From positions 68,674-103,572 of the forward strand of contig SUXQ01000008.1 of the NCBI GenBank assembly GCA_015060905.1: a DNA stretch of 34,899 nucleotides, written 5' to 3'. The position numbers were made by a program, and so were the translations under genes. Positions 8,912 to 17,771 of this stretch are shown piece after piece; within the stretch, counting starts at the first letter, position 1, and the number at the start of each line of letters is the position of its first letter. Origin of the DNA: Bacteroidales bacterium (GTDB lineage Bacteria > Bacteroidota > Bacteroidia > Bacteroidales > Bacteroidaceae). The notes beneath the pieces are model-generated. The model was not told the DNA's origin, made no database searches, and saw only the letters and a list, made by a program, of their open reading frames with translations.

Positions 8912-10318
8912 TTACAGTTTCACTTTCACAGCCTTATTTCCTACGCTGATAATATAAAAACCCTTGTCAAGAGCAATCTCCTCGTTAGCGTAAGAATCAA
9001 TCCTATCTACAAGCTCGCCACCGGCAGTATAAACAGCAACAGCCTTGCCCTCGGCAGCGGTAAGCTGAATACCACCAACAGTAAGCTCAAATGCAGGAGA
9101 ATCATCCGTAACATCCTCAATTGCAGTTGCATCATACTCTACGATATTATAATAATTTTTCCAATTTCCAACTGCTTGATATGCCGCAAGAGAGCCTATC
9201 GGAACGTACATGGTTATTTTGGGGTTATTGGGTTCATTATAGGAATAGTTATCAAAAATTTTATCATACTTTTCATTAATAGTCGGCGGAGTTTTACTTT
9301 GCATATAGACACTTGTAAGATTTATACAATATTCAAACGCTTGGTTGCCTATATTTTTTACACTCTCCGGAATTGTAACGCATTTTAGACTAGTGCAACC
9401 ACTGAATGCAAGGGAACCTATGCTTGTAACACTATTGGGAATTGTTACACTTGTAAGGCCTGTGCAACCCCAAAACGCAGCATCCCCTATAATTATAACA
9501 CTATTAGGTATAACAACATTCTTGAGATTACGACTACCCTTAAAAGCCGCTCCGCCAATTCCTAAAGTTCCTTCTTCCACTTCAACAAATGAAATACTCG
9601 AAGAATTTGGATTTCTATATCTATAAGCAACTTTACCAGCATAAATAATAGGAAAGTCTTGATTATTTTTAAGCCATGCAGTATTATAGAATGCACCCAT
9701 AGACCACACACTATTGAAACCTAATTCTATTAAACTATTTGGAAATGTTATTTTTTCAAGATTAATACACGATTGAAACGCATTATCATCTATAAACATT
9801 ACCCCTTCGGGGATTACAATACTCGTAAGACTGCTACAACCATAAAATGCCATACATTCAATCCTTTTCACACTATTTGGAATTGTTACGTTTGTAAGAC
9901 CTGTGCAACCACTGAAAGCACTGCCTCCTATCCTTGTAACACTATTGGGAATTGTTACGTTTGTAAGACCTGTGCAACCATAGAAAGCACTGTTTCCTAT
10001 TTTTGTTACACTCCCAGGAATAGAAACGCTTGTAAGGTTCGTGCAAGCATTGAAAGCATTGCCAATACTTGTAACACTATAAGTTCTGCCATAACAAGTA
10101 ATTTTATCAGGAATTGAGACTATAGAGAATGTATATCTATAATAATCATTATCATAAACATAATTTTCTCCATGATGCTTACATACTAATTCTACGGTAT
10201 TCTCCGAAGTAACATCATAATATAGCCCATCCACCACAAAGTCCCAAGCACTCGCAGCTACACAGCACAGCAGCATGGCCACCACCATAAGCATTTTTTT
10301 AAAGTAAATTTTTAGCAT
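8912..10318 (-). CDS. BspA-type leucine-rich-repeat surface protein
   Basis: 468 aa with a signal peptide ending near ASA|WDF (residue 24). After a short N-terminal domain (WDFVVDGLYYDVTSENTVELV) come about ten LRR_5 repeats of 23 residues with the pattern LTxVTIPNSVTxIGxxAFxGCTG, roughly 70-345, interrupted by a non-repeat segment (WSMGAFYNTAWLKNNQDFP). After a spacer, the last 60 residues (GKAVAVYTAGGELVDRI..., ending GFYIISVGNKAVKVKL) look like a short type-A type IX secretion sorting domain. BspA-like proteins are exported and often bind host proteins or other bacteria. Two repeats are nearly identical at DNA level. Expression probably passes through the structured leader at 10368-10618. 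The LRR call is firm; the sorting domain call is an inference. Confidence 0.9.
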   Translation of the reverse strand: MLKIYFKKMLMVVAMLLCCVAASAWDFVVDGLYYDVTSENTVELVCKHHGENYVYDNDYYRYTFSIVSIPDKITCYGRTYSVTSIGNAFNACTNLTSVSIPGSVTKIGNSAFYGCTGLTNVTIPNSVTRIGGSAFSGCTGLTNVTIPNSVKRIECMAFYGCSSLTSIVIPEGVMFIDDNAFQSCINLEKITFPNSLIELGFNSVWSMGAFYNTAWLKNNQDFPIIYAGKVAYRYRNPNSSSISFVEVEEGTLGIGGAAFKGSRNLKNVVIPNSVIIIGDAAFWGCTGLTSVTIPNSVTSIGSLAFSGCTSLKCVTIPESVKNIGNQAFEYCINLTSVYMQSKTPPTINEKYDKIFDNYSYNEPNNPKITMYVPIGSLAAYQAVGNWKNYYNIVEYDATAIEDVTDDSPAFELTVGGIQLTAAEGKAVAVYTAGGELVDRIDSYANEEIALDKGFYIISVGNKAVKVKL

Positions 10319-10367
10319 AAAATATTATTTCTTTGCCCTCATAATTCCCCGATGAGTGCGGATAAAT

Positions 10368-10456
10368 AAAAAAAGGTGTGGGAACTAATTGTCTTTACCA
10401 CACTCGTGAGGCTTCTCGCATTGCCTTAGTCGCTGATAAAGACAATAGCCCACACC
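10368..10456 (-). promoter_or_regulatory. Large terminator-like hairpin in the LRR gene leader (attenuator or sRNA 3' end)
   Basis: Read on the minus strand, an outer stem GGTGTGGG/CCCACACC (10449-10456 with 10375-10382) and an inner 10-bp stem ATTGTCTTTA/TAAAGACAAT (10437-10446 with 10388-10397) enclose a 39-nt apical region, and seven Us follow at once (10374-10368). This has the form of an intrinsic terminator. It lies about 160 nt downstream of a good promoter and 50 nt before the LRR start codon, so it either attenuates LRR transcription or ends a separate RNA of about 250 nt. Confidence 0.6.
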
Positions 10457-10618
10457 AAAGGTTATGCAAAAAGCCTATAAAGGCTGTACATACCAATGAT
10501 GTGGTGCTATCGCCCAACTATCTTCGCGACTTAGAAATTTTGCGAGAATTTCACGAATGAAGATAATTTCAATAACACCTTTTAAAAATGTCTGCTCAAA
10601 GGACTAATGCCCAAAGAA
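10457..10618 (-). ncRNA. Candidate structured leader / small RNA upstream of the LRR gene
   Basis: The promoter at 10624-10656 predicts a start near 10618, and no protein gene follows until 10318. The transcript would be about 250 nt up to the T run at 10368. It contains short helices such as AGCCUUUAUAGGCU (10473-10486) before the terminator-like hairpin. I do not recognise a known riboswitch. It could be a cis-acting leader or an independent RNA. Confidence 0.4.
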
Positions 10619-10623
10619 CAGTA

Positions 10624-10656
10624 CAAAGATAATATAAATTATTTTAATGCAACAAA
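10624..10656 (-). promoter_or_regulatory. Promoter of the LRR leader
   Basis: On the minus strand TTTG (10653-10656) and TATCTTTG (10624-10631) are 21 nt apart, an exact match to the Bacteroidota -33/-7 consensus. The start site should be near 10618. Between this promoter and the RNA terminator at 10771 I see nothing. Confidence 0.75.
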
Positions 10657-10770
10657 AAACACAGTATTTACACACAGCCTCAGCAGATTAAAGCCGTTTG
10701 AAGGTTAATGGTTCATTTCATTTTGCTGGTGAGCCAGATTAATTACCAACATTTAATAATTCACAATACA

Positions 10771-10990
10771 CAAAAAAGCCGCACATTAATGTGTGGCTTT
10801 TTGTATGGGAAGTTTTGCTACGCCGATAGAACGATAAAACTCCGAGTAAGTAAGATTTGAGAGTTTCACCTCTTTGTAATCCACCGGCACTAAATGCTAC
10901 CCGAAGGCGTGGCCCGCCATTGAGAATGAAACTTGTCTCGGTTTTTTTATATAATTGATGAGTTTCCCAGTCATCAAACGCAGCAAAACC
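10771..10990 (-). ncRNA. Bacteroidales-1 RNA (6S-like) downstream of rplT
   Basis: A transcript of about 220 nt is defined by an exact Bacteroidota promoter at its 5' side and a terminator at its 3' side (stem around 10773-10802, one A-C mismatch on this strand, then a U run). The ends pair: GGUUUUGCUGCG (10990-10979) with CGUAGCAAAACU (10822-10811). Inner pairings (ACCGAG with CUCGG, AGUUUCA with UGAAACU) make a long rod, as in 6S RNA. The Bacteroidales-1 motif is described as lying downstream of L20 genes, exactly the position here. I recall that it has been equated with 6S RNA, the RNA polymerase-binding regulator, in Bacteroides; that part is from memory. Confidence 0.8.
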
Positions 10991-10995
10991 TATGA

Positions 10996-11026
10996 CAAAA
11001 ATACAAACAGAAATCAGAAAAACAAA
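10996..11026 (-). promoter_or_regulatory. Promoter of the Bacteroidales-1 RNA
   Basis: TTTG (11023-11026) and TATTTTTG (10996-11003) on the minus strand are 19 nt apart, a perfect consensus match. The predicted start is near 10990, at the foot of the closing stem. Confidence 0.85.
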
Positions 11027-11092
11027 TAAATTGTATATTTTTTTTCAATTTATTTTTTGCAGACGCATCAAGCGCATGATAATCAACTGTAT

Positions 11093-11124
11093 AAAAAAAG
11101 CGAGTGAAACAATGTTTCACTCGC
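11093..11124 (-). terminator. Terminator after rplT
   Basis: GCGAGTGAAAC / GTTTCACTCGC form an 11-bp perfect stem (11100-11110 with 11114-11124) with a 3-nt loop, followed on the minus strand by seven Us. It is 22 bp after the rplT stop and separates the operon from the Bacteroidales-1 promoter. Confidence 0.9.
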
Positions 11125-11146
11125 ATATTGCATCGGCTGACTAAGA

Positions 11147-11491
11147 TTACTTTACTTTATCAACGATAGCTTTGAACGCTGCGGGATTGTTCATAGCGAG
11201 GTCAGCAAGAACCTTGCGGTTAATCTCGATGCCTGCCTTGTGCAATGCACCCATCAACTGTGAGTATGACATACCCTCGAGACGAGCAGCAGCATTGATA
11301 CGCTGAATCCACAATGCGCGGAACTCACGTTTCTTGTTACGACGGTCGCGGAAAGCATATGTAAGACCCTTTTCCCAAGTATTCTTGGCTACTGTCCACA
11401 CATTTTTTCTTGCACCAAAGTAACCTCTGGTCAAACCTAAAATTTTCTTTCTTCTTGCTCTTGAAGCAACATGATTTACTGATCTTGGCAT
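11147..11491 (-). CDS. rplT: 50S ribosomal protein L20
   Basis: 114 aa, the normal length for L20. The sequence is diagnostic: [58 protein letters not shown], then [22 protein letters not shown]20 binds 23S rRNA early in large-subunit assembly; in other bacteria it also represses its own operon by binding the leader. It is the last gene of thrS-infC-rpmI-rplT and is followed by a terminator and the Bacteroidales-1 RNA. I could not identify an L20-binding leader by eye. Confidence 0.98.
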   Translation of the reverse strand: MPRSVNHVASRARRKKILGLTRGYFGARKNVWTVAKNTWEKGLTYAFRDRRNKKREFRALWIQRINAAARLEGMSYSQLMGALHKAGIEINRKVLADLAMNNPAAFKAIVDKVK

Positions 11492-11568
11492 AGTTTTCTT
11501 TTTTTTGAATGTTAGCGCCGTTACGAAACGGTCTTTAGGCTAAAAGCATTCGGTTAATAATTAATTAC

Positions 11569-11766
11569 TTAGCGCAGAGCCAACAACTCTTTTACCATTT
11601 TAACATTTGAAGAATCGAGAACTGCAAACTTCACGAGGTTACGTTTCTGTTTCTTTGTCTTCTTTGTAAGGATGTGGCTGTGATAAGCATGTTTCCTTTT
11701 GATTTTACCCGTTCCGGTAAGAGCGAATCTTTTTTTGGCACCGGAGTTAGTTTTAACTTTTGGCAT
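11569..11766 (-). CDS. rpmI: 50S ribosomal protein L35
   Basis: 65 aa, full length. [31 protein letters not shown] is the typical basic L35 N-terminus, with the [10 protein letters not shown] segment after it. It is a structural protein of the large subunit. It sits between infC (51 bp away) and rplT (77 bp away) in the usual gene order. Confidence 0.97.
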   Translation of the reverse strand: MPKVKTNSGAKKRFALTGTGKIKRKHAYHSHILTKKTKKQKRNLVKFAVLDSSNVKMVKELLALR

Positions 11767-11817
11767 TTCTTAAAAATTAATAGTTAATATATAATTACGG
11801 TAATGTACTATCCAACA

Positions 11818-12399
11818 TTACTCGCTTTTTGTTTCACTGGCAGGTTTCTGCTCGGGCTTGACCTTTTTGGGGGCTTGTGCCTTTTTGGGGGACATCATTA
11901 TTGTCATGCGCTTGCCTTCGAGTACAGGCATCATGTCAAGTTTGCCGTATTCTTCAAGGTCGTTTGCGAAACGCAACAATAATACTTCGCCTTGTTCTTT
12001 GAAAAGGATTGAACGTCCTTTGAAAAACACGTAGGCTTTTACTTTGTCGCCGTCTTTCAAGAAGCTGATTGCGTGTTTCAACTTGAAATTGTAGTCGTGG
12101 TCGTCTGTCTGAGGACCGAAACGAATCTCTTTGACGTCAATTTTCACCTGTTTGGCTTTCTGCTCCTTGGCGCGTTTCTTCAACTGATAGAGGAACTTTG
12201 AATACTCAATCAAGCGACATACCGGCGGAACTGCGGTAGGAGAAATCTCTACAAGGTCAAGTTCTTTTTCTTCGGCCAGACTCAACGCCTTTTGCAAAGG
12301 CATTACTACGGATTCAATATCATCACCGACAATACGTACTTCGCGTGCGCGAATCTGCTCATTTACACGGTACTGATTCTTAAGGTTGTCGTTCTTCAT
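11818..12399 (-). CDS. infC: Translation initiation factor IF-3
   Basis: 193 aa. The N-terminal domain has [18 protein letters not shown] (about 9-26) and the C-terminal domain has [39 protein letters not shown] and [19 protein letters not shown] short basic, Pro/Lys-rich tail follows (about 175-193). IF-3 keeps the 30S subunit free and checks the start codon. The start is an ordinary ATG, unlike the AUU of E. coli infC, so start-codon autoregulation of that kind is not expected. It lies 51 bp downstream of thrS. Confidence 0.97.
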   Translation of the reverse strand: MKNDNLKNQYRVNEQIRAREVRIVGDDIESVVMPLQKALSLAEEKELDLVEISPTAVPPVCRLIEYSKFLYQLKKRAKEQKAKQVKIDVKEIRFGPQTDDHDYNFKLKHAISFLKDGDKVKAYVFFKGRSILFKEQGEVLLLRFANDLEEYGKLDMMPVLEGKRMTIMMSPKKAQAPKKVKPEQKPASETKSE

Positions 12400-12450
12400 T
12401 AATTAATTTATAAGTTCCTTTTATGTTTTTGATAATTTCAGCGTGCAAAT

Positions 12451-14391
12451 TTACCACTTATTTATCATATTATTAACTTCTTCGTTGATTTTTTTTGCAA
12501 AATCTTCAAATTTCATGCTTCCTTGGTCGCCTTCGCCCTGTTTTCTGACAGAAACTTCGCCTGTTGCGGCCTCTTTTTCGCCAACGATGAGCATGTAGGG
12601 GATGCGTTTCATTTCATTGTCGCGTATTTTGCGACCGATTTTTTCGTTTCGGTCATCGACGATGGCACGAACGCCGTTAAGGTCGAGGTATTTGCTTACC
12701 TCATGTGCATATTCGTTGTATTTTTCGCTGACGGGAAGTATTGCTACTTGGTCGGGGGTGAGCCACAAGGGGAATTTACCGCCTGTGTGCTCGATAAGCA
12801 CAGCCACGAAACGCTCCATTGAGCCGAAGGGCGCACGGTGTATCATGATGGGGCGATATTTTTGGTTGTCGGCACCGGTGTATTCAAGTTCGAATCTCTC
12901 GGGGAGGTTGTAGTCTACCTGAATTGTTCCCAACTGCCAACGGCGGCCGATGGCGTCTTTTACCATAAAGTCGAGTTTGGGACCATAGAAAGCTGCCTCT
13001 CCATACTCGATTCTTGCATTGAGGCCTTTCTCTTGACAAGCCTCGACGATTGCTGTTTCGGCCTTGTCCCAATTTTCGTCACTGCCGATGTATTTCTCGC
13101 GGTTGTTGGGGTCGCGGAGTGAAATTTGTGCTTCAAAATTCTCGAAGTTGAGCGCCTTGAAGATGATGAAAATAATATCCATTACTGCAAGGAATTCCTC
13201 TTTCACTTGGTCGGGGCGACAGAAGATGTGTGCATCGTCCTGAGTAAAACTGCGCACGCGCGTAAGACCATGAAGTTCACCGCTTTGCTCGTAACGATAT
13301 ACTGTTCCGAACTCGGCTAAGCGCACGGGAAGCTCTTTGTACGAGCGGGGCATACATTTGTATATTTCACAGTGGTGAGGACAGTTCATGGGCTTCAGCA
13401 AGTACTCCTCGCCCTCTTCGGGTGTATTAATGGGCCGGAAAGAGTCTTTACCGTATTTTGCATAGTGTCCCGATGTTACATACAGTTGCTTTGCGCCAAT
13501 ATGGGGGGTCATCACCTGCTCGTAGCCGAAACGTTTCTGTATGCGTTTGAGGAATTCCTCGAGACGCAGACGGAGGGCTGTTCCTTTGGGTAACCACAAG
13601 GGGAGTCCCTTACCTACCGACTCGGAGAACATAAAGAGGTTCATCTCTTTGCCTATTTTTCTGTGGTCGCGTTTCTTGGCCTCTTCGAGAAGTGCAAGAT
13701 ATTCGTCGAGCATCTTTTTCTTGGGGAAAGAGATTCCGTATATACGTGTAAGTTGCTTTCTATCCTCGCATCCGCGCCAGTATGCGCCTGCCACCGACAG
13801 CAGTTTGATTGCCTTGATGGGGGCAGTCGAGAGAATGTGAGGACCCTTGCAGAGGTCGGTGAACGAGCCTTGTGTATATGTGGTAATGCTACCATCCTCA
13901 AGCTCGCTTATAAGCTCGCATTTATACTCTTGACCTTTGTCGCCGAAGAATTTTAGTGCATCTTCTTTTGAAATTTCGGTCCTTACAAGCTCTGATTTTT
14001 TTGCTGCAAGCTCGGCCATTTTCTTTTCGATGGCTGCAAGATTCTCTTCTTTTATCACTGTATCGCCGGCATCTACGTCATAATAGAAGCCATTTTCTAT
14101 GGCAGGGCCTATTCCGAATTGTATTCCGGGGTAAAGTTCTTGCAGAGCCTCGGCAAGAAGGTGGGCGCTTGTGTGCCAGAATGCGCGCTTAGCTTCAGCG
14201 TCGTCCCACTTGTGAAGCAACAATGTTGCATCTTCGGTGATTTTTGTTGTAAGGTCGCATACCTCGCCATTAATACTGCACGCAAGAACATCGTCGGCCA
14301 ATCGTTGGCTGATGCTTTGCGCTACTTGCAATCCTGTGATTCCATTTTCATACTCGCGAACCGAGCCGTCGGGAAAAGTTATCTTTATCAT
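12451..14391 (-). CDS. thrS: Threonyl-tRNA synthetase
   Basis: 646 aa, full-length bacterial class II synthetase. Order: TGS domain (1-62), editing domain with HTSAH (73-77) and the matching [14 protein letters not shown] (172-185), then the catalytic core with MNCPHH (335-340, zinc ligand Cys337), motif 2 [21 protein letters not shown] (from about 360), and the C-terminal anticodon-binding domain ([24 protein letters not shown]). It charges tRNA-Thr and edits Ser-tRNA-Thr. It has its own promoter at 14493-14527, so it can be expressed apart from the upstream TPR gene. I see no T-box or other riboswitch in the leader of about 95 nt. Confidence 0.98.
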   Translation of the reverse strand: MIKITFPDGSVREYENGITGLQVAQSISQRLADDVLACSINGEVCDLTTKITEDATLLLHKWDDAEAKRAFWHTSAHLLAEALQELYPGIQFGIGPAIENGFYYDVDAGDTVIKEENLAAIEKKMAELAAKKSELVRTEISKEDALKFFGDKGQEYKCELISELEDGSITTYTQGSFTDLCKGPHILSTAPIKAIKLLSVAGAYWRGCEDRKQLTRIYGISFPKKKMLDEYLALLEEAKKRDHRKIGKEMNLFMFSESVGKGLPLWLPKGTALRLRLEEFLKRIQKRFGYEQVMTPHIGAKQLYVTSGHYAKYGKDSFRPINTPEEGEEYLLKPMNCPHHCEIYKCMPRSYKELPVRLAEFGTVYRYEQSGELHGLTRVRSFTQDDAHIFCRPDQVKEEFLAVMDIIFIIFKALNFENFEAQISLRDPNNREKYIGSDENWDKAETAIVEACQEKGLNARIEYGEAAFYGPKLDFMVKDAIGRRWQLGTIQVDYNLPERFELEYTGADNQKYRPIMIHRAPFGSMERFVAVLIEHTGGKFPLWLTPDQVAILPVSEKYNEYAHEVSKYLDLNGVRAIVDDRNEKIGRKIRDNEMKRIPYMLIVGEKEAATGEVSVRKQGEGDQGSMKFEDFAKKINEEVNNMINKW

Positions 14392-14492
14392 AGTTCTTTT
14401 TTTTACATTTATATTTTTTGCTGCAAGGAGGCAATTTGTCTACAAATAATGTTTATTCATAAAACATTTGCTTACTTTTTCGCAAAACTTCG

Positions 14493-14527
14493 CAAAGATA
14501 ATGCAAACTAATTGAAGTTGAAACAAA
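14493..14527 (-). promoter_or_regulatory. Promoter of thrS-infC-rpmI-rplT
   Basis: TATCTTTG (14493-14500) is an exact -7 box on the minus strand. A TTTG (14524-14527) lies 23 nt upstream, slightly longer than the usual 19-21. The predicted start is near 14487, about 95 nt before the thrS ATG. Confidence 0.6.
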
Positions 14528-14563
14528 AACCGATGTTTTTTTCACGACGAAAAATGCGTTATT

Positions 14564-16585
14564 TTACTTATCCTTGAAACGCTTGATTATATTGTATGCC
14601 GAATATAGCCCTAATTCGCCTGCTTTACTAAGGTCGGCTATGCCTTCCATGGTTTTTCCTTGAAACACAAGAGTAAGGCCACGATTAAAATAAGCCTCGG
14701 CAAATTCGGGGTTAATATTTATAGCTTCGCCGTAATCGACCATTGCCGATTTATAATCGCCCATTTTCACATAGATGTTTGCTCGATTATAGTAGGCGTG
14801 TGCAAAATCGGGCATAAGGGTTATAACTTGTGTCAGGTCGCTTACTATAAGATGATATTCTATATTTGTTGCCTCTTTTTTATTTCCAACAGCCGAAACA
14901 TCAACTCCGCCGGCGATACTTTCATTAAGTTTTTCTGTTTCAAACAGTTTGTATCGCACCGCGGCACGCATAAAATAGACCGGCCACAGCTCGCCCTCAA
15001 GCGCAAGAGCCTCGTTAAGGTCGTTCAACGCAGCAGAAAAGTCCTGCACCAGACAAAAGTCTATCGCACGCGACATACGGTGAATAATATTTTCGGGATT
15101 GTCGGATATTAATTTGGCCGTCGTATCTATATTGTCAAAATGGCGTTGCACCTCACTCTCGCTCAACGAGCGTTCGTCGTTTGTGAGCAGCAGAGGAGCC
15201 GACAATAGATTGCGGCTGTTAAAATCGGCAATAGGTTTATAATATTGTAGAGCTTCGCCAATTTCGTGGGGCTTTTCGTAGTACGAAAGAACAAACAGCG
15301 GTTCAAGCTGTACGTCGACCTTGCGATTCTGTACCTTTCCACGATAGGTTGAAATGTATTTTTTATCGTTGCTGTCGTCGGCTACCACTACCCTATTATA
15401 TTTACGAACATTTTTATCCGAACTTTTGCGCACTTTTTCATCTTGTTGCAAACTGTCAGCAGCGGCTGCCTTACCGTTACGAGCATTATTATATTGTTCT
15501 ATCTGACGCTTGAGCAACCATGTTTCATCATCTTCAGCACCCTTTTTATCGCCGAATTTGCGACGGGCAGCTGCGCGGCACTGATAGCCATATTCAAAAT
15601 TGGGATACTCATCAATCACAGCAGAATAGTCCGAAATTGCACCTTGAATGTCGCCTGTTCGGTCGCGTAGCAGAGCCCTATTGAAACGTGCGAGAGTATT
15701 ACTCTCATCCATTTTAAGCACATTGTCAAAATCTTCGATGGCCCGATTATCATCGCCCACTTGAGCGCGCAAAAGGCCACGATTATAATAGCCCAAAAGA
15801 TTGTTCGGGTCGGCGTTTAGTGCCATGTCATAGTCGTCCATTGCTCCGCGAAGATTCTCTCGATAGTAGCGTATGAGTGCCCTGTTTATATAGTATCCGC
15901 TGCGGTCAGGCATCAGTTCTATTGCCCTGTCAATATCAACCTCGGCACTGTCATACTTTTCCATTTGTGCCATGAGCATCGCACGCGCCTGATAAACATT
16001 TGCCGAATATTTATCGTAGCGAACAGCATTCTCGACCCAACGACGGGCGGCGATTGTGTCGCCGCGTTTCATGGATACTTGCATACGCATCAAGTGAATA
16101 TCGGCGTTGCGGGGCGCGAACAGTTGTACGGAATCGAGCAGTGCATCGGCTTTTTCCCACTGCTCGCGCTGCATGGTGCAGAGTATCATATTGTTCCACA
16201 CTGCTATATTCTGAGGTTCGTAGTGTATGGCTTTTTTAAAATCAAGTTCGGCACTGTCGTACTGTTCCATATAGGCACGACAAAGACCGCGAAGTTGATA
16301 GCTTCGCGACACATAGGGGTTTTTCTCTATTGATAGCGTTAGGTCGTCCGCCGCACCTTTAAAATCATCGAGATTATATTTTGCAAGTGCGCGGTAGAAG
16401 TAAGGCTCACTGAGGCGTGGCCTTGCCCCTATCACCATATTGAAATATCTTATCGAGAGTACATAATCCTCGAAATAGAGCGCATTGCGCCCCACCATCA
16501 TCGCATGATCGATGTTCAGTTGTGCTTTTGATACAAGCGAGCATGCAAGAAGTATTAAAAGAGACAGTACTCTCAAAAGCCTCAT
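14564..16585 (-). CDS. Secreted tetratricopeptide-repeat protein
   Basis: 673 aa with a signal peptide ending near SKA|QL (residue 21). At least ten TPR units follow (for example AYNNRANIYVKMGDYKSAMVDY-like, AWNNMILCTMQREQWEKADALL, YNRGLLRAQVGDDNRAIEDF), in two blocks split by a low-similarity basic linker around residues 375-430. TPRs bind peptides or partners in large assemblies. The precise partner is unknown, but a TPR gene at this place between def and thrS appears to be common in Bacteroidales. The ATG overlaps the def stop (ATGA, 16582-16585), so translation is probably coupled. Expected location is periplasmic or outer membrane. Confidence 0.9.
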   Translation of the reverse strand: MRLLRVLSLLILLACSLVSKAQLNIDHAMMVGRNALYFEDYVLSIRYFNMVIGARPRLSEPYFYRALAKYNLDDFKGAADDLTLSIEKNPYVSRSYQLRGLCRAYMEQYDSAELDFKKAIHYEPQNIAVWNNMILCTMQREQWEKADALLDSVQLFAPRNADIHLMRMQVSMKRGDTIAARRWVENAVRYDKYSANVYQARAMLMAQMEKYDSAEVDIDRAIELMPDRSGYYINRALIRYYRENLRGAMDDYDMALNADPNNLLGYYNRGLLRAQVGDDNRAIEDFDNVLKMDESNTLARFNRALLRDRTGDIQGAISDYSAVIDEYPNFEYGYQCRAAARRKFGDKKGAEDDETWLLKRQIEQYNNARNGKAAAADSLQQDEKVRKSSDKNVRKYNRVVVADDSNDKKYISTYRGKVQNRKVDVQLEPLFVLSYYEKPHEIGEALQYYKPIADFNSRNLLSAPLLLTNDERSLSESEVQRHFDNIDTTAKLISDNPENIIHRMSRAIDFCLVQDFSAALNDLNEALALEGELWPVYFMRAAVRYKLFETEKLNESIAGGVDVSAVGNKKEATNIEYHLIVSDLTQVITLMPDFAHAYYNRANIYVKMGDYKSAMVDYGEAININPEFAEAYFNRGLTLVFQGKTMEGIADLSKAGELGLYSAYNIIKRFKDK

Positions 16586-17139
16586 TTCAGGATTCTCTTT
16601 GTCTTATATGTACAATGAGCCTTGCCGCGCAACAGATTCATCAAGCGATTTTTGTTCATCTGACGGCGCAGGGGGGTCAATCGGTCTACAAAGACCTTTC
16701 CCTCAAGGTGGTCAAATTCGTGCTGCATTGCACGGGCAAGAAAGCCCTCGACCCATTCGTCGTGCTCTTGCATATTTTCATCAAGATACTGCACGCGGAT
16801 ACGTTCGGGACGGGTTACTTTTTCGTGTATTCCGGGGACGCTGAGACAGCCTTCTTCTATAGAGACTGTTTCTTCTGAGGTCTCTATAATATGGGCGTTT
16901 ATATACACGCGGCGGAACTCTTTATATTCGGGATAATCCTCGGCAAGAGGGTCAAGGTCGAGTACCACGAGGCGTATGGGCAGGCCTATCTGGGGGGCTG
17001 CAAGGCCGATGCCCTCGGCGTTCCACATTGTCTCGAACATGTTTTTTATAAGTTCCTGAAGTTCGGGGTAATCAGGGTCAATGTCGGCTGCAACTTTTCT
17101 CAGTACAGGCTGACCGTAAAGGTAAATTGGTAATATCAT
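16582..17139 (-). CDS. def: Peptide deformylase
   Basis: 185 aa, normal length. All three deformylase motifs are present: GIGLAAPQIG (43-52), EEGCLS (95-100, metal ligand Cys98) and QHEFDHLEG (139-147, metal ligands His140 and His144, catalytic Glu141). The enzyme removes the formyl group from the initiator Met of new proteins, using Fe2+ or a similar metal. It lies between ruvX (29 bp away) and the TPR gene (4-bp overlap) and is probably expressed from the ruvX promoter. Confidence 0.98.
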   Translation of the reverse strand: MILPIYLYGQPVLRKVAADIDPDYPELQELIKNMFETMWNAEGIGLAAPQIGLPIRLVVLDLDPLAEDYPEYKEFRRVYINAHIIETSEETVSIEEGCLSVPGIHEKVTRPERIRVQYLDENMQEHDEWVEGFLARAMQHEFDHLEGKVFVDRLTPLRRQMNKNRLMNLLRGKAHCTYKTKRILK

Positions 17140-17168
17140 AGTAAAAATTTTATCTGTATTTTAGTTTT

Positions 17169-17591
17169 TCATCTGCCGAAGCGTCGGCTGTCAAGATAGG
17201 ATTGCAAAATTATCACTGCGCTGACCTCGTCTACAAGTGCTTTATTCCTGCGAGTTTTTTTCTTTAGTCCGGCATCGAGAATAGCTTGTTGGGCAAGCTG
17301 CGAGGTGAAACGTTCGTCGTAATATTCAATAGGAATTTGGGGCAGCAGCTTTTGCAAGCGGTTCACAAATGGCTCTATGCGCACCATATTCTCGGAATAT
17401 TCGTTGTTCATCTTTTTGGGTAGCCCCACCACTATCTTGTCTACTTTCTCGCTTTTCACATAGTTGAGAATATAATCGACGAGAGTGGTTGTATCGACTG
17501 TTGTAAGCCCGCCGGCTATTATCTGTAACTCATCGGTAACAGCGAGCCCTGTACGCTTTTTTCCATAATCGACTGCAAGTATTCTTCCCAT
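17169..17591 (-). CDS. ruvX: Putative pre-16S rRNA nuclease / Holliday-junction resolvase-like RuvX (YqgF)
   Basis: 140 aa from the ATG at 17591. The frame is open further upstream to 17651, but the promoter at 17621-17652 predicts a start near 17614, and MGRILAVDYGKKRTGLAV is the standard N-terminus. Motifs: AVDYGKKRTG (RNase H-like catalytic Asp), VGLPKKMNNEYSE, YDERFTS and DEVSAVIILQSYLD. The family trims the 5' end of 16S rRNA precursors in E. coli and was first proposed as a Holliday-junction resolvase. It is the first gene of the ruvX-def-TPR unit. Confidence 0.95.
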   Translation of the reverse strand: MGRILAVDYGKKRTGLAVTDELQIIAGGLTTVDTTTLVDYILNYVKSEKVDKIVVGLPKKMNNEYSENMVRIEPFVNRLQKLLPQIPIEYYDERFTSQLAQQAILDAGLKKKTRRNKALVDEVSAVIILQSYLDSRRFGR

Positions 17592-17620
17592 AATCTTTAT
17601 TAATTTCGCAAACGAACATG

Positions 17621-17652
17621 CAAAAATACGGTAAATTGCAGCGACAAGCAAG
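17621..17652 (-). promoter_or_regulatory. Promoter of ruvX-def-TPR
   Basis: TATTTTTG (17621-17628) is a perfect -7 box on the minus strand with CTTG (17649-17652, one mismatch to TTTG) 20 nt upstream. The predicted start near 17614 lies inside the longer ORF and supports the ATG at 17591. Confidence 0.6.
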
Positions 17653-17715
17653 CACCTTGCCCGTAAACTATAAAAAAAAATGTTAGAAGATATTTATTAT
17701 GCTACGCAAACTTGC

Positions 17716-17746
17716 AAAAAAACGAGGCTTGTTTACACAAGCCTCG
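17716..17746 (-). terminator. Terminator of the SPOR lipoprotein gene
   Basis: CGAGGCTTGT / ACAAGCCTCG form a perfect 10-bp stem (17723-17732 with 17737-17746) and a 4-nt loop, followed by seven Us on the minus strand. It is 25 bp after the stop codon. Confidence 0.9.
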
Positions 17747-17771
17747 CCTATAAAGTTCTTTTTATGGAATA

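Noticed and set aside
10378..10560. 60-aa plus-strand ORF (MGTNCLYHTREASR...)
   Set aside because: It lies antisense to the hairpin and leader of the LRR gene, has no promoter of its own, and its codons are explained by the RNA structure. It could be a conserved element mis-called as a gene.
14392..14490. T-box or other riboswitch in the thrS leader
   Set aside because: Only short AT-rich hairpins are visible, with no T-box sequence and no terminator. T-boxes are not expected in Bacteroidota.
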